From positions 1 through 54,841 of the forward strand of contig SCSE01000014.1 of the NCBI GenBank assembly GCA_004298015.1: a stretch of DNA of 54,841 bases. The letters are read 5' to 3'. Every line of letters begins with the position of its first letter. Position 1 is the stretch's first letter. Below are positions 14,827 to 23,741 of this stretch, in pieces. The notes beneath the pieces are model-generated. The model had not been told where the DNA came from and searched no databases. It saw only the letters and a list, made by a program, of their open reading frames with translations. The DNA comes from Rhodanobacter sp. Lineage in GTDB: Bacteria > Pseudomonadota > Gammaproteobacteria > Xanthomonadales > Rhodanobacteraceae. The position numbers and the translations under genes were made by a program.

Positions 14827-15630
14827 ATGTCCAGACCCGCCGTAACCATTGCGGCGCGCGCCGCGCGCTCCGCAGGCAATATCATCCTGCGCTACATGAA
14901 CCGTATCGACGGTCTCAATATCGTCGAGAAGCAGCGGATGGATTTTGTCTCCGAAGTGGACAAGCTCGCCGAGGCGGAGATCATCAAGGAGCTGCGCCGT
15001 GCCTACCCGACCCATGCCTTCCTCGGCGAGGAAAGCGGTGCGACCGGCAAGGGCCCCCTGGTATGGGTGATCGACCCGCTCGACGGCACCCACAACTACC
15101 TGCGCGGCATTCCGCACTTCAGCGTGTCGATCGCCTTGCTGGACAAGGGCGAGCCGGTTTACGGCGTAGTGTTCGACCCGCTGCGCGACGAGCTCTATAC
15201 CGCCAGCAAGGGCGACGGGGCCTATCTGAACGATCGCCGCATGCGTGTCGGCAAGCGTGAGAATCTCGGCGGCGCGATGGTCGCCACCGGCTTCCCGTAT
15301 CGCCAGCGTGATCACCTCAATGCACAGCTCGACATCACCCGCGCGATCCTCGGCCAGGCCGAAGATATTCGTCGTTCCGGCTCGGCCGCGCTGGACCTGG
15401 CCTATGTCGCCGCCGGCCGCTACGACGGTTACTTCGAGATCGGCCTCAAGCCGTGGGACATGGCCGCCGGCATACTTCTGGTGCGCGAAGCAGGTGGGCG
15501 CTGCTGCGATTTCGCCGGACGCGACGGCATCCCGGAGAGCGGCAATATCGTCGCCGGCAACCTGCACCTGGCCAAGGCAATGGTCGATGCCATCGGGCAG
15601 CAGGCGACACCGGGCCTGCTCAAGGCCTGA
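14827..15630 (+). CDS. suhB: Inositol-1-monophosphatase SuhB
   Basis: A 267-aa magnesium-dependent phosphatase of the FIG/IMPase superfamily, also known as a factor in rRNA antitermination in E. coli. Metal-binding motifs are complete: FLGEES, WVIDPLDGTHNYLRG and the C-terminal WDMAAGILLVREAGG. Length matches SuhB. It is divergent from trmJ. A TAGAAT hexamer at 14783-14788, about 40 bp upstream, could be a -10 element, but no good -35 is evident. Two other IMPase-fold genes lie in this window (cysQ and hisN-like); SuhB is the one with the THNYLRGIP signature. Confidence 0.95.
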   Translation: MSRPAVTIAARAARSAGNIILRYMNRIDGLNIVEKQRMDFVSEVDKLAEAEIIKELRRAYPTHAFLGEESGATGKGPLVWVIDPLDGTHNYLRGIPHFSVSIALLDKGEPVYGVVFDPLRDELYTASKGDGAYLNDRRMRVGKRENLGGAMVATGFPYRQRDHLNAQLDITRAILGQAEDIRRSGSAALDLAYVAAGRYDGYFEIGLKPWDMAAGILLVREAGGRCCDFAGRDGIPESGNIVAGNLHLAKAMVDAIGQQATPGLLKA

Positions 15631-15657
15631 ACTACTTCACGCGCACACCGAGAGGCC

Positions 15658-15822
15658 GAGAAAAATCGCCCGCCTACTGCGATCGCTGTCAGACGCCCGT
15701 GCCGGCGGCGCGGCGCGGGCAAATCCGGGGCATTGGGCGCATCCAACTTCCCCGAGGCTTCCCACAACGCCCCGGCCGCGAACGCCTGGCGAAGCTCTCG
15801 CTACGGCGTCCGCTATTTTCAC
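15658..15822 (-). repeat. Dispersed repeat, family C, compact copy
   Basis: On the minus strand this 165-bp element begins GTGAAAATAGCGGACGCCGT and ends GCAGTAGGCGGGCGATTTTT. Both ends match the boundaries of the composite region 10943-11530. It occupies the middle of the 273-bp gap between suhB and the first LAB_N gene. It holds no coding sequence of its own. Confidence 0.7.
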
Positions 15823-15903
15823 CACCTCTGAGCCAGCATCCCCGCGGCTTTGCCGCGATCAAGGCTTGTGGTTCATCTGTCACTCCGCAGCCGGAATATC
15901 ATC

Positions 15904-16185
15904 ATGACATCGAGCTTCATCTGGCTGATCGTGGGCTTTGTGGGACAGGCTGTGTTTGTCACCCGCTTCCTGCTGCAATGGCTCTACAGTGAATACAAGC
16001 GGCGCAGCGCCTTCCCGATGGCCTTCTGGTACGCCAGCATTCTTGGCGGGATGATCCTGCTCAGCTACGCGATCTACAAGCGAGACCCGGTGTTCATCGT
16101 GGGACAGGCCGGCGGCCTGATCATCTATCTGCGCAACCTGCAGCTGCGGCTGCGTCAACGCCGTCGCGAGAAAACGCTGGATTGA
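15904..16185 (+). CDS. LAB_N-domain small membrane protein (first copy)
   Basis: A 93-aa inner-membrane protein with three predicted helices, matching the lipid-A-disaccharide-synthase N-terminal (LAB_N) family. Diagnostic segments: VGFVGQAVFVTRFLLQWL, WYASILGGMILLSYAIYKRD and FIVGQAGGLIIYLRNLQL. Despite the family name it is not LpxB: it lacks the glycosyltransferase body. Such proteins usually neighbour ArnT-like transferases and are thought to help move or present polyprenyl-linked sugars. A paralogue sits at 20058-20339, and the pair brackets the amidotransferase and glycosyltransferase genes. The ATG at 15904 gives the same length, 93 aa, as the paralogue. Confidence 0.9.
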   Translation: MTSSFIWLIVGFVGQAVFVTRFLLQWLYSEYKRRSAFPMAFWYASILGGMILLSYAIYKRDPVFIVGQAGGLIIYLRNLQLRLRQRRREKTLD

Positions 16186-16209
16186 GCTGGATCGAGACTG
16201 TCCGGCCGG

Positions 16210-18111
16210 TCAGGGCACACCGACACTGGCCTGGCGCGATGCTTCGATCGCGTGCGTGACAGGCACCGGCGCCGTCGCCCATTCCAGCCATTCGCTCAAC
16301 ACGATCAGGGTCCACAGCGCGCGTGAGTGATCATGTGTCCGGGCCCGGTGCTCGTCGAGCAGCTTCACCGCCGCCGCCGCATCGACGCCGGCCATCGCCA
16401 GCAACGGTCCGGACAATCGGGACTCGGTCCAGTCGAGCAAGGGGCCGCGCAGCCACGCTGCGAGGGGCACGGAAAGGCCGCGTTTGCGCCGGTGAACCAC
16501 CGATCGCGGCAAGTAGGTCAAGGCGTATTGTTTGAGAAAAGCCTTGGTCGTCAGCCCTCGCACCCGGGCCGAGGTCGGCAATGTTGCCGCGAACTCGATT
16601 ACCGACTGATCCAGAAAAGGCGCCCTGACCTCCAGCGCGTGACGCATGCCGCCGCGATCGGCCTTGGCCATCAGGGCCTCGGGAAGCGTCTGCTCGAAGT
16701 CATAGCGCTGCACCTCATCGAGCACCGGGCGCACAGGATGGTCGGCACGGTAAATGGGTGGCGACACCCGCAAGCGGTGCAGCAGTCCGGGCTGGATATT
16801 GGAGGTCCACAACAGGTGCCGCGCCAGTGCGTCCAGCTGCTGGCCCTGAACGAAGCGCTTCAGCAGAAACGAAACCGTGACCTTCTTGTCGTTGACAGGA
16901 AGTCGCTCGACCAGGTGTCGAAGTGCTGTGCGCAGCGGCGACGGCAGTCCCGCGTAATAACCGGCAAAGTGTGCGCCGAGGTAGGTCGGGTAACCGCCGA
17001 ACAATTCATCGGCACCCTCGCCCCCGAGGACGATGCGCACGTCCTCGGCAGCCCGCCTGGCCACCAGCGAAAGTGGTACCCACGCAGGATCGGCAAGCAG
17101 CTCGCCGGTGGTCGCGATCAAATCCCGCAGCGTCCCCGGAACATCCTGCGCCGAGACCGTAACCGGCACGAACCGGCAATCGAGCAGCTGTGCCACGGCG
17201 GCGGCCTGCTCACTCTCATCGAAAGAGTTTTCCGCGAAGCGGATGCCATAGGTCACCGGATGCTTGTCGGGGCGGACACTGCGCACCACGGCGGTAAGCA
17301 GTGCCGAATCCACGCCACCGCTGAGCAACACGCCGTAATCGACGTCGACGTCGCTCTGCCTGTATATCGCCCGGCGGAAGATCGCGTCGAAGGCTTTGAG
17401 CGTGGGCTTTTTCTTGGCCACGCCGCCGATCGGGCATTGCCAATACGTGTGGTGATGGACGCCGCTCCGATCGATGGTAACCACCTCTCCCGGCGCGACC
17501 TTGCAAACACCTTTGAACGGACTGTCCGGCACCCGCGCGTAGCCAGTGCCGAGATATCCGGAGATCGCGGTCACATCGATTTTCGCAGGTTCCGCCGGGG
17601 CCGCCTTGAGGGCGCCGAGCTCGCTGGCGAAACAGGTTGTACCGCGGTCCGACCTGGCGTAATAGAGATGGCGCTCGCCGACCCGGTCGCGCGCAAGAAG
17701 CAACTGCTTTTTTGCCGGATCCCAGATCGCCAGCGCGAATACGCCTTCGAGCTGATCGACGAACGCGAGCCCGCGCTCCCGGTAAAGCGGCCCGATCACG
17801 GCGACATCCGTCTGGCGGGTGATGACATGCCCACGCTCGAGCAGCCAGGAACGTAGCTCACGATGGTTGTCGATCTCGCCGTTGCACACCACGACCAGGC
17901 CGTCGTCGCCTTCGAACAAGGGGGGCTTGTCATCGCCCGCGCTGCGAATTGCCAGGCGATTGGCCCCCATGGCCAGCGACTCCCGCACCACCACCTGACC
18001 GCCATCGGGTCCGCGATGAGCCATTGCCGTCAACATGGCGCGGGCTGCCGATTCACGCATGTCGCCATCGACCTGCCCGCCGATGGCCAAAATCCCGCAA
18101 ATTCCGCACAT
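16210..18111 (-). CDS. asnB: Asparagine synthase (glutamine-hydrolysing) type amidotransferase
   Basis: A 633-aa class II glutamine amidotransferase. The catalytic N-terminal Cys2 (MCGICG) starts the glutaminase domain (about 1-210; HRGPDGG and CNGEIDNHRELR visible). A synthetase domain follows, with the ATP pyrophosphatase P-loop LLSGGVDSAL and GGEGADELFGGYPTY. In a glycan setting such enzymes often amidate sugar carboxylates in surface polysaccharides (WbpS-like) rather than make free asparagine. The neighbours here, an ArnT-like transferase and two LAB_N proteins, favour that reading. It converges with the first LAB_N gene (24-bp gap). The gap to the next gene upstream holds repeat family A. 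Confidence 0.88.
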   Translation of the reverse strand: MCGICGILAIGGQVDGDMRESAARAMLTAMAHRGPDGGQVVVRESLAMGANRLAIRSAGDDKPPLFEGDDGLVVVCNGEIDNHRELRSWLLERGHVITRQTDVAVIGPLYRERGLAFVDQLEGVFALAIWDPAKKQLLLARDRVGERHLYYARSDRGTTCFASELGALKAAPAEPAKIDVTAISGYLGTGYARVPDSPFKGVCKVAPGEVVTIDRSGVHHHTYWQCPIGGVAKKKPTLKAFDAIFRRAIYRQSDVDVDYGVLLSGGVDSALLTAVVRSVRPDKHPVTYGIRFAENSFDESEQAAAVAQLLDCRFVPVTVSAQDVPGTLRDLIATTGELLADPAWVPLSLVARRAAEDVRIVLGGEGADELFGGYPTYLGAHFAGYYAGLPSPLRTALRHLVERLPVNDKKVTVSFLLKRFVQGQQLDALARHLLWTSNIQPGLLHRLRVSPPIYRADHPVRPVLDEVQRYDFEQTLPEALMAKADRGGMRHALEVRAPFLDQSVIEFAATLPTSARVRGLTTKAFLKQYALTYLPRSVVHRRKRGLSVPLAAWLRGPLLDWTESRLSGPLLAMAGVDAAAAVKLLDEHRARTHDHSRALWTLIVLSEWLEWATAPVPVTHAIEASRQASVGVP

Positions 18112-18213
18112 CAGTCCAGTCGCCTGTGCTGCATTGATCGATCCGGTCCTGCCGGGACAAGGCCTGCAACCCCCCCCACCATCCGCGTATCAGCCCCCTG
18201 CAATGCGGCGTCG

Positions 18214-18378
18214 CGGAGACTGTCGGAGCTTGCTCGGCCGGTCTGCAAAATCCGCCTGCGCGTCCCATATTTCCGCCGGTTCTTGCCCCGTAGAACCCCT
18301 ATGGGCCAGTGAATCGTCGAAAACCTGTCCTCGCGCAGGCACATTCTCGCCTCCACCACCAAAGCCCGGCAGCCTGCC
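18214..18378 (-). repeat. MITE-like repeat, family A, copy 2
   Basis: Read on the minus strand, this is an about-164-bp copy of the element at 1-164. Matching stretches include CGGCCGGTCTGC, AATCCGCCT, GAATCGTCGAAA and ATTCTCGCCTC on the plus strand. Its plus-strand ends are GGAGACTGTCGGAGC and GCCCGGCAGCCTGCC, so the inverted ends have decayed. It fills most of the gap (18112-18415) between the amidotransferase and glycosyltransferase genes and separates two genes that would otherwise look like one operon. Confidence 0.75.
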
Positions 18379-18415
18379 GCGCGCGAGCACGTCGCATGGT
18401 GAAGACCGGCCGACA

Positions 18416-19936
18416 TCAGTTGCGGGAAAGCTCAAGGGAATACTGGCGCCAGGTCCCGACGCGCTTGACCTCACGCGGTGCACACCTGGCCATGGCTTTT
18501 TCCAGAGCGACGGTGTCGACGCCTTTCTCGACCGCAAAAAGGAGCGTCGCGTTGCCGTGCATCAGTCGGCACAGCCTTTCCGCACTCCCGGGCTTGCGCC
18601 ACGCGATCCCGTAGATCGGCTTGTCGATGTACAGCCGCATCCCCCATGGGGTGTGTTCCTCGATGCCGACATCGACGGCGGTGTCCTCGACGAAGACCAG
18701 CGCGGAATAGCTGACACCTCCGGTGATCGAAGTCAGCTGCTCCGTGCGCAACCGGTTGTCCGAGGCAGGATGCGCGTAGATACCCACACCAGCCTTCAAG
18801 GCGATCAGGCACGCCACCCATACCCCAAGCATGACGCGTTGACGGGTCAAGCCGAGATTGACACGCTGCTGCAGCTTGATCGCAATCATCAGCGACAGCG
18901 GCATGAATAGCGGTAGCACGTAGACCGGGAGCCGTGAGCGGGACGTACAGAAAACGATCAGCGGGATCAGAAACCACAACAGCAGAAAAAGCCGTACTCC
19001 CGGCGCCCGCCACCACTGTCGAAGACGCTGGATCGAGGCCACCGAGCGCATCCCGCGCCACAGCGAAAGCCACCACGGCAAGGTCCCCACGATGAATGCC
19101 GGACCGTAGGTCGTCATCCAGCCATACCATTGCGGGCTTCGATTGTGGGTCGCCGTGAAGATCCGGTCGTAAACCTCGTAGTAGAGGAAATAATGCAGCA
19201 ACCACGGGTGGCGCAGGATGACCACCAGATACCAGGAGAATCCGACGATCAGGAAAACGGCCAATCCGGATGGCGAGAAGACGCGACCAAGCGCGCGCCA
19301 ACCGTCACGCTTCACCACGAAGGGCACGATGGCCAGCAACGGCAGCAACCCGGGCGGACCCTTGGTCAGGAAGGCCAACCCGAACCCCGCCCACATCAGG
19401 CGGATGTAGTGGCGGCGGGGGCCGTCCCGGTCTCCGAACGCCGCATACACAAAGCCGAGCATGGCCAACGCCTCGAAGAACGTCAGCAAGGTATCGGTAC
19501 TGACCACGTTGGCCGCGATGAACGGTCCCAGCGAACACCCGTAGATCAACCCCGGCAACCAGGGTTTTGCGGGCATGAACAATCGGCCCATCAGGCAAAG
19601 CAGCAGCGCGGTCAGCACGAAAGCCAGCGCGTTCGGCGTCCTTACTGCCCAGGTATTGTGTCCAAACAGGTTCACCGAGGCGGCAATCGCCCAGTAGTGC
19701 ATCGGCGGCTTGGTGAAATTCATCCGCTCGGCACTGTAGGCCGGCACCAGATAATCGCCTGAATAGATCATCTGCAGCGCGTTTTCGGTATAACGCCCTT
19801 CGTCAGTGCTCCAGACTGCCCGCGTGCCCTGAAATGCAAAACCGAGCAGCAGCAACAGGCAGGTCAGCCAGATGTAAGCGGCACGTCTCCCGCCGGGAAA
19901 GAAGCCGGATCGGCGTTCGGCAACGTTATGGGTCAT
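18416..19936 (-). CDS. ArnT-like (GT39/GT83-type) membrane glycosyltransferase
   Basis: A 506-aa multi-helix inner-membrane glycosyltransferase of the GT-C type that uses polyprenyl-phosphate sugars as donors. The catalytic acidic motif follows helix 1 (WSTDEGRYTENALQM). Further family segments are FTKPPMHYWAIA, FLTKGPPGLLPL and a late helix pair FLIPLIVFCTSRSRLPVYVLPL. About ten helices are followed by a short soluble C-terminus. Relatives transfer aminoarabinose or other sugars to lipid A. The start is the ATG at 19936; a GTG four codons earlier is possible. It is flanked upstream by the second LAB_N gene (121 bp) and downstream by repeat A and the amidotransferase. Confidence 0.9.
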   Translation of the reverse strand: MTHNVAERRSGFFPGGRRAAYIWLTCLLLLLGFAFQGTRAVWSTDEGRYTENALQMIYSGDYLVPAYSAERMNFTKPPMHYWAIAASVNLFGHNTWAVRTPNALAFVLTALLLCLMGRLFMPAKPWLPGLIYGCSLGPFIAANVVSTDTLLTFFEALAMLGFVYAAFGDRDGPRRHYIRLMWAGFGLAFLTKGPPGLLPLLAIVPFVVKRDGWRALGRVFSPSGLAVFLIVGFSWYLVVILRHPWLLHYFLYYEVYDRIFTATHNRSPQWYGWMTTYGPAFIVGTLPWWLSLWRGMRSVASIQRLRQWWRAPGVRLFLLLWFLIPLIVFCTSRSRLPVYVLPLFMPLSLMIAIKLQQRVNLGLTRQRVMLGVWVACLIALKAGVGIYAHPASDNRLRTEQLTSITGGVSYSALVFVEDTAVDVGIEEHTPWGMRLYIDKPIYGIAWRKPGSAERLCRLMHGNATLLFAVEKGVDTVALEKAMARCAPREVKRVGTWRQYSLELSRN

Positions 19937-20057
19937 GTCGGCTGTCACCAGGGATCCATGGAAGGGTCATGTCCGGCCAGGACGGTGGGCAGCCGGCGTA
20001 TCGCGGTGATTCACTGACACCTGTGGCCAGTGCTTGGGGAGGCGGGCGCATCGTCGA

Positions 20058-20339
20058 TCAACCCTCGTCGGAACTCGAGTTTCGGCGAATCAGATGCAGG
20101 TTCCTGAGAAAAATCAGCAAGGTCAAGGACTCCCCCACGATGAAGACGGGTTCGCGGCGATGGATGGCATACGACAACAGGACCACACCACCGGCGACGC
20201 TGAAGTACCAGAAAATCGGTGGAACCATGCTTTTTTCCTGCGATTCGCTATACAGCCACTGGACGAAAAAGCGGATACCGAATAGGGCCTGCCCGGTAAA
20301 CCCCACCAACAACCAGAAAAAATTGCTATCCAATGACAT
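20058..20339 (-). CDS. LAB_N-domain small membrane protein (second copy)
   Basis: A 93-aa paralogue of the protein at 15904-16185, with three predicted helices. It has the same layout: VGFTGQALFGIRFFVQWLYS, FWYFSVAGGVVLLSYAIHRR, and EPVFIVGESLTLLIFLRNLHL. It starts the minus-strand run LAB_N, glycosyltransferase, amidotransferase. Co-occurrence with an ArnT-like transferase supports a role in handling polyprenyl-phosphate sugars. The usual third partner, a GT2 polyprenyl-phosphate sugar synthase, is not in this window. Two CACGTG hexamers at 20392-20405 lie about 55 bp upstream. Confidence 0.9.
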   Translation of the reverse strand: MSLDSNFFWLLVGFTGQALFGIRFFVQWLYSESQEKSMVPPIFWYFSVAGGVVLLSYAIHRREPVFIVGESLTLLIFLRNLHLIRRNSSSDEG

Positions 20340-20650
20340 CCAATCAGTACTCGGGACGTGGTGATCGTGTTACGGGCGGCTGGTGATGCGACACGTGACC
20401 ACGTGGGTCGGCGAGGCGGTTGAATCCGGATCCTCCGGACTGGCCCGGGCATCGCCATGAAAATCGGGATATGAAAAGCCGGCGGATTTTAGCACGCGGC
20501 CCTGACGACGGCTTGGTTCGCCGACTTGCCGAGAACGCGTTCAGTCGATCGCGGCGTGGAAACACTTGCTGTCGCTTGCAGCCGCGTCCGGCCCATACGG
20601 TCGAGATGCCGCCCGGTCCCAGGCGTTCTGCAGGACAGTTTCGGCTTCGC
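20340..20650. other. Non-coding gap between LAB_N gene and hda
   Basis: I see no credible gene in these 311 bp. The part nearest the LAB_N gene has an imperfect inverted repeat (CGTGGTGATCGTGT at 20357-20370 against ACACGTGACCACG at 20391-20403) and two CACGTG sites (20392-20397, 20400-20405). These may be a promoter-proximal regulatory site or leader hairpin. The rest shows nothing I can name. Confidence 0.4.
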
Positions 20651-21349
20651 TCAGGGACCTGCTTCGCCAGCTTCACGCAATACCCCGCGGAGAAATGGCA
20701 CGGTGATTCGCCGCTGCGCCGCCAGCGAGGCCACATCAAGTCGGTCCAGCAGATCGAGCAACGCGCCGAGATCGCGTGCATAGCGGGCAAACAGCCAGTC
20801 AAGCACCGCGTCCTCCAGCTCGATGCCACGCGAAGCAGCCCGCGACTTCAGGACCATGCGACGTTCGTCATCGCCCAGTGGCTTCAGGGCAAAGCGCGTA
20901 CACGCAGCGAGGCGCGAGCGTAGATCGGGAAGTTCGAGGCCAAGCTCCGACGGGGCTGCGTCAGCGGCAAACAACATGCCGCGGCCTTCGGCGCAGGCGC
21001 GGTTGTAGAGGTCGAACAAGGCATGTTCCGCGGCACGATTGCCGGCGATGGCACCCAGGTCGTCCAGCGCCAGCAGGTCCACGCCGACCACACCGCGAAT
21101 CGCCACCGCCGGATCGTCGAGTTTCGCCAGTGGCAGGTATTGCACCCGGGATGCCGAGGCCTGACACGCCGCCATCAACAGGTGAGTTCGACCGCAACCC
21201 GTGGGCCCATGCAGGTAAACCCATGGCGAACTGGTCTCGCTGGCCAGTGCCTGCACTGCCGACAGCGTCGCGGCATTCGGGCCTGGATGAAAGTATTCAA
21301 AGCGCTGACGACGTGGCCAGCGCAAGGCGAGCGGCAATTGGGCAGTCAT
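20651..21349 (-). CDS. hda: DnaA regulatory inactivator Hda
   Basis: A 232-aa AAA+ protein related to DnaA domain III. With the DNA-loaded sliding clamp it stimulates hydrolysis of DnaA-ATP to prevent re-initiation. Visible features: the clamp-binding N-terminus (QLPLALRWP, with QLPLAL as the clamp-binding motif), Walker A variant GPTGCGRTH (Arg in place of Lys, as in other Hda proteins) and Walker B LLALDDLG. A sensor 2 region is followed by a helical lid. It overlaps the upstream permease gene by four bases (21346-21349), so the two are translationally coupled. There is no DnaA DNA-binding domain, which excludes DnaA itself. Confidence 0.94.
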   Translation of the reverse strand: MTAQLPLALRWPRRQRFEYFHPGPNAATLSAVQALASETSSPWVYLHGPTGCGRTHLLMAACQASASRVQYLPLAKLDDPAVAIRGVVGVDLLALDDLGAIAGNRAAEHALFDLYNRACAEGRGMLFAADAAPSELGLELPDLRSRLAACTRFALKPLGDDERRMVLKSRAASRGIELEDAVLDWLFARYARDLGALLDLLDRLDVASLAAQRRITVPFLRGVLREAGEAGP

Positions 21350-22518
21350 GGTGATTCGTGGTCGTCGGACGACGACGTGACGGGGGCTTCGAGCTCGGCA
21401 TCCACGGCGACGCCGTCACGGCCGACGATTACCGGGTCCTCACGCTCCTTGCCGGTGTAAAGTTCGCTGTGCTGGTACTGATCGAGAAGGTAGCGCAGCA
21501 ACACCATGATCACCGAAGCGGCAGGCAACGCCAGCAACACGCCGAGGAAACCAAACAGATAGCCCCCGGCCATCACCGCGAAGATGACCGCCACCGGATG
21601 CAGACCGATCTTGTCGCCAACCAGCTTGGGTACCAGTACGTAACCTTCCAGCAACTGGCCAACCACAAACACCCCGCATACCAGCAGCAGATGCGGCCAG
21701 TCGCCGTACTGCACCAGCACCGCGATCAAGGCGGCACCGAAACCGATGATGAAGCCGAGGTAGGGCACGAAACTGAGCAGCCCGGCGACGACCCCGATCA
21801 GCAGTCCAACCGAAAGCCCGACCAGCGACAAGCCGGCGCCATAAAACACACCCAGGGCCAGCATGACCAGCAATTGGCCGCGCACGAAAGCACCCAGCAC
21901 CTTGTCCGACTCATGCGCCAGATGTGCCACCGTGGGCTGGATCGAGCGCGGCAGGACGCGGTCGATCGTCGCCACCAGGCGATCCCAGTCACGCAGCAGA
22001 TAGAACGCCACCACCGGAATCAGCACCAGGTTGGTCATCCACAACGCGATGCCCACACTGGAACTCGAGACCTTGCCAAGCACGGCGGTAGCGACACCGC
22101 CGATCGAGTTGATATGCGCCTTGATCGCGGCGCTCAAACGGGCACTGTCGAACATCCGCGGGTCCAGATGCAGCGTCCCCTGTACCCATGGCCATGCGGT
22201 GTTCTGGGCCCACTGCATGTAATGCGGCAAATTGCCGATCAGATTTTCGATCTGCCGCGAAATCAACGGGATCAACAGCAGCAGGACGCCCACCAGCGCC
22301 AGCAGCATGATCAGGAAAACCACGCTGGTCGCCCATAGCCGGTTCAGCCCGGCCCGCTCCAGACGATCGGCCAACGGATCGCCCAGATAGGCCAGCATGG
22401 CAGCCGCGGCAAATGGCATCAGTACAGGAGCCAATAACCAGACCAGGTAGCCGATGACCAGCACAATGGCCAACATCTGCCAGCGGCGGGAGGTATCACT
22501 CGCCATCGGAATGCCCAT
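21346..22518 (-). CDS. AI-2E family (PerM-like) transporter
   Basis: An about-390-aa inner-membrane protein with seven to eight predicted helices in the UPF0118/PerM pattern. A first pair of helices (about 15-60) precedes a helical soluble stretch. Next come the paired central helices (GVFYGAGLSLVGLSVGLLIGVVAGLLSF in pieces), PYLGFIIGFGAAL, GYVLVPKLVGDKIGLHPVAVIF, and a final hairpin. The family name does not establish quorum-signal export; some relatives are sodium/proton antiporters. Three starts are possible: GTG 22563 preceded by GGGAGG, ATG 22518 and ATG 22506. I chose the middle one. Gene order permease-hda is common in gammaproteobacteria. Confidence 0.88.
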   Translation of the reverse strand: MGIPMASDTSRRWQMLAIVLVIGYLVWLLAPVLMPFAAAAMLAYLGDPLADRLERAGLNRLWATSVVFLIMLLALVGVLLLLIPLISRQIENLIGNLPHYMQWAQNTAWPWVQGTLHLDPRMFDSARLSAAIKAHINSIGGVATAVLGKVSSSSVGIALWMTNLVLIPVVAFYLLRDWDRLVATIDRVLPRSIQPTVAHLAHESDKVLGAFVRGQLLVMLALGVFYGAGLSLVGLSVGLLIGVVAGLLSFVPYLGFIIGFGAALIAVLVQYGDWPHLLLVCGVFVVGQLLEGYVLVPKLVGDKIGLHPVAVIFAVMAGGYLFGFLGVLLALPAASVIMVLLRYLLDQYQHSELYTGKEREDPVIVGRDGVAVDAELEAPVTSSSDDHESP

Positions 22519-22596
22519 GCCGTCGAAACCATGGCCGAGCCCACGCGAACCGCGACGCAGCACGCCACGATCCGGCCTCCCGTCCTGCTGGCAGCA

Positions 22597-23592
22597 TCAG
22601 GGCAGCCAACGCAGACTCACATCGGCGCCCGGATGGGACCCATCCTGCAACAACAGATGCCCACCGGCCGCGAGGTTTGCTGCCAGACTGCTCAACGGCA
22701 ACGTCGCCTTGACGTCCAGCAGCACGCTGTTGTCGTGTGCCTGCACCGTGGTCACCTGCCGAACCGAGGGATCTGCCCGCAAGATGGACAGCAAGCCGGC
22801 GTAATCCCGCGCCGAGTGCAACCCGCCCACCCACAGTTTGCCGTCGTTGACGCCACCGCCAATCACATTGAGTTGCCGGCCGAGCCGGTCGACCATGCTG
22901 GCGCCGGCCTTGCTCAGCAAGCTGTCCTGGCTCACGGCCTCGCTCTTCCAGTGCTGTAACTGACCGCCGGCCAGCAGGGTCCAGTCGGCACTCGCCCCAC
23001 GCAGTTTGCCGACCAACACCAATCCGGTGTGATAGCGCTGATTGATCGCCGCCAGCGCCGAGGGATCCGCCGCCGCCACCTTCGCGGTCTCCGGTGCGCT
23101 TGCCGCAGCGGGGTAAATCACCTCGGTCCCGCGCGCGCTGGCTACCGCCGCCAGACTCGCCAGCGCCGCGCGTCCAAGCAGATGCCCATCGGAACCTTGT
23201 ACCAGCAACAGCACGGGCGGCTTCACACCGGCACTGGCCACCCCCAGCGTGGAAATCATGCGACGCACCGCCGACGGTTCGAAATCCACATCCAGGCTGA
23301 GCCCGCTCGCAGCACGCTGGTACTGATATTTGCGCACCAGCGCACTGGCGTTCTGCAGGGCATCCGCGTAGCCGGGATTGCTGCGCAGATCCTGGCCGCC
23401 AGCGACCCGGGTCAGTACTTGTCCCAGTGCCGTGGCAAACGCCTGGCTGCGCTGGGCATCGCTGGTATCGGGCACCGGTACGGTGACCGTATAAGGCGAT
23501 GGCAAGGTTTGCGCGTGCAGTGGCGGCAACGCGACAAAACCCAGCAACAGGGTAACGAGGAACAGGCGAGGCAGGCGCATGGCTATGGGCAT
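22597..23592 (-). CDS. DUF2066 domain-containing exported protein
   Basis: A 331-aa protein with an N-terminal signal peptide (hydrophobic stretch LFLVTLLLGFVALPPLHA). The body matches the DUF2066 family: a DTSDAQRSQAFATALGQVLTRVAGG segment, a domain rich in alternating strands, and a VLLLVQG motif. Function is unknown in the family; periplasmic location is inferred from the signal. It lies upstream of, and on the same strand as, the AI-2E-type permease and hda, and is divergent from purM. This neighbourhood (purM, purN, DUF2066, permease, hda) is recurrent in gammaproteobacteria. The ATG at 23592 was chosen; another at 23580 is equally plausible. Confidence 0.82.
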   Translation of the reverse strand: MPIAMRLPRLFLVTLLLGFVALPPLHAQTLPSPYTVTVPVPDTSDAQRSQAFATALGQVLTRVAGGQDLRSNPGYADALQNASALVRKYQYQRAASGLSLDVDFEPSAVRRMISTLGVASAGVKPPVLLLVQGSDGHLLGRAALASLAAVASARGTEVIYPAAASAPETAKVAAADPSALAAINQRYHTGLVLVGKLRGASADWTLLAGGQLQHWKSEAVSQDSLLSKAGASMVDRLGRQLNVIGGGVNDGKLWVGGLHSARDYAGLLSILRADPSVRQVTTVQAHDNSVLLDVKATLPLSSLAANLAAGGHLLLQDGSHPGADVSLRWLP

Positions 23593-23741
23593 CTTGAAGA
23601 GAAATCTCACGCGAAGTCTGCCCAATCGCGCCCCCAGCGTCCATCGAAGCGGTGGCAAACGGCCTGTTCCGGATCGCAGACGGCCTGCAACCACCTCGCG
23701 AACTGCTAAACTTGCGCGCTGTTTCTCCGCCGGTTGCCGCC

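Noticed and set aside
15904..16185. Annotation of the LAB_N proteins as lipid-A-disaccharide synthase
   Set aside because: The 93-aa proteins contain only the three-helix N-terminal domain and no glycosyltransferase body.
20344..20829. A 161-codon minus-strand frame overlapping the hda 3' end
   Set aside because: It reads in a different frame through hda and the gap, with no homology-like features. Hda motifs are clear in the other frame.
21346..22518. Quorum-sensing role for the AI-2E family transporter
   Set aside because: The family name is historical. The gene sits beside hda and shows no luxS/lsr context.
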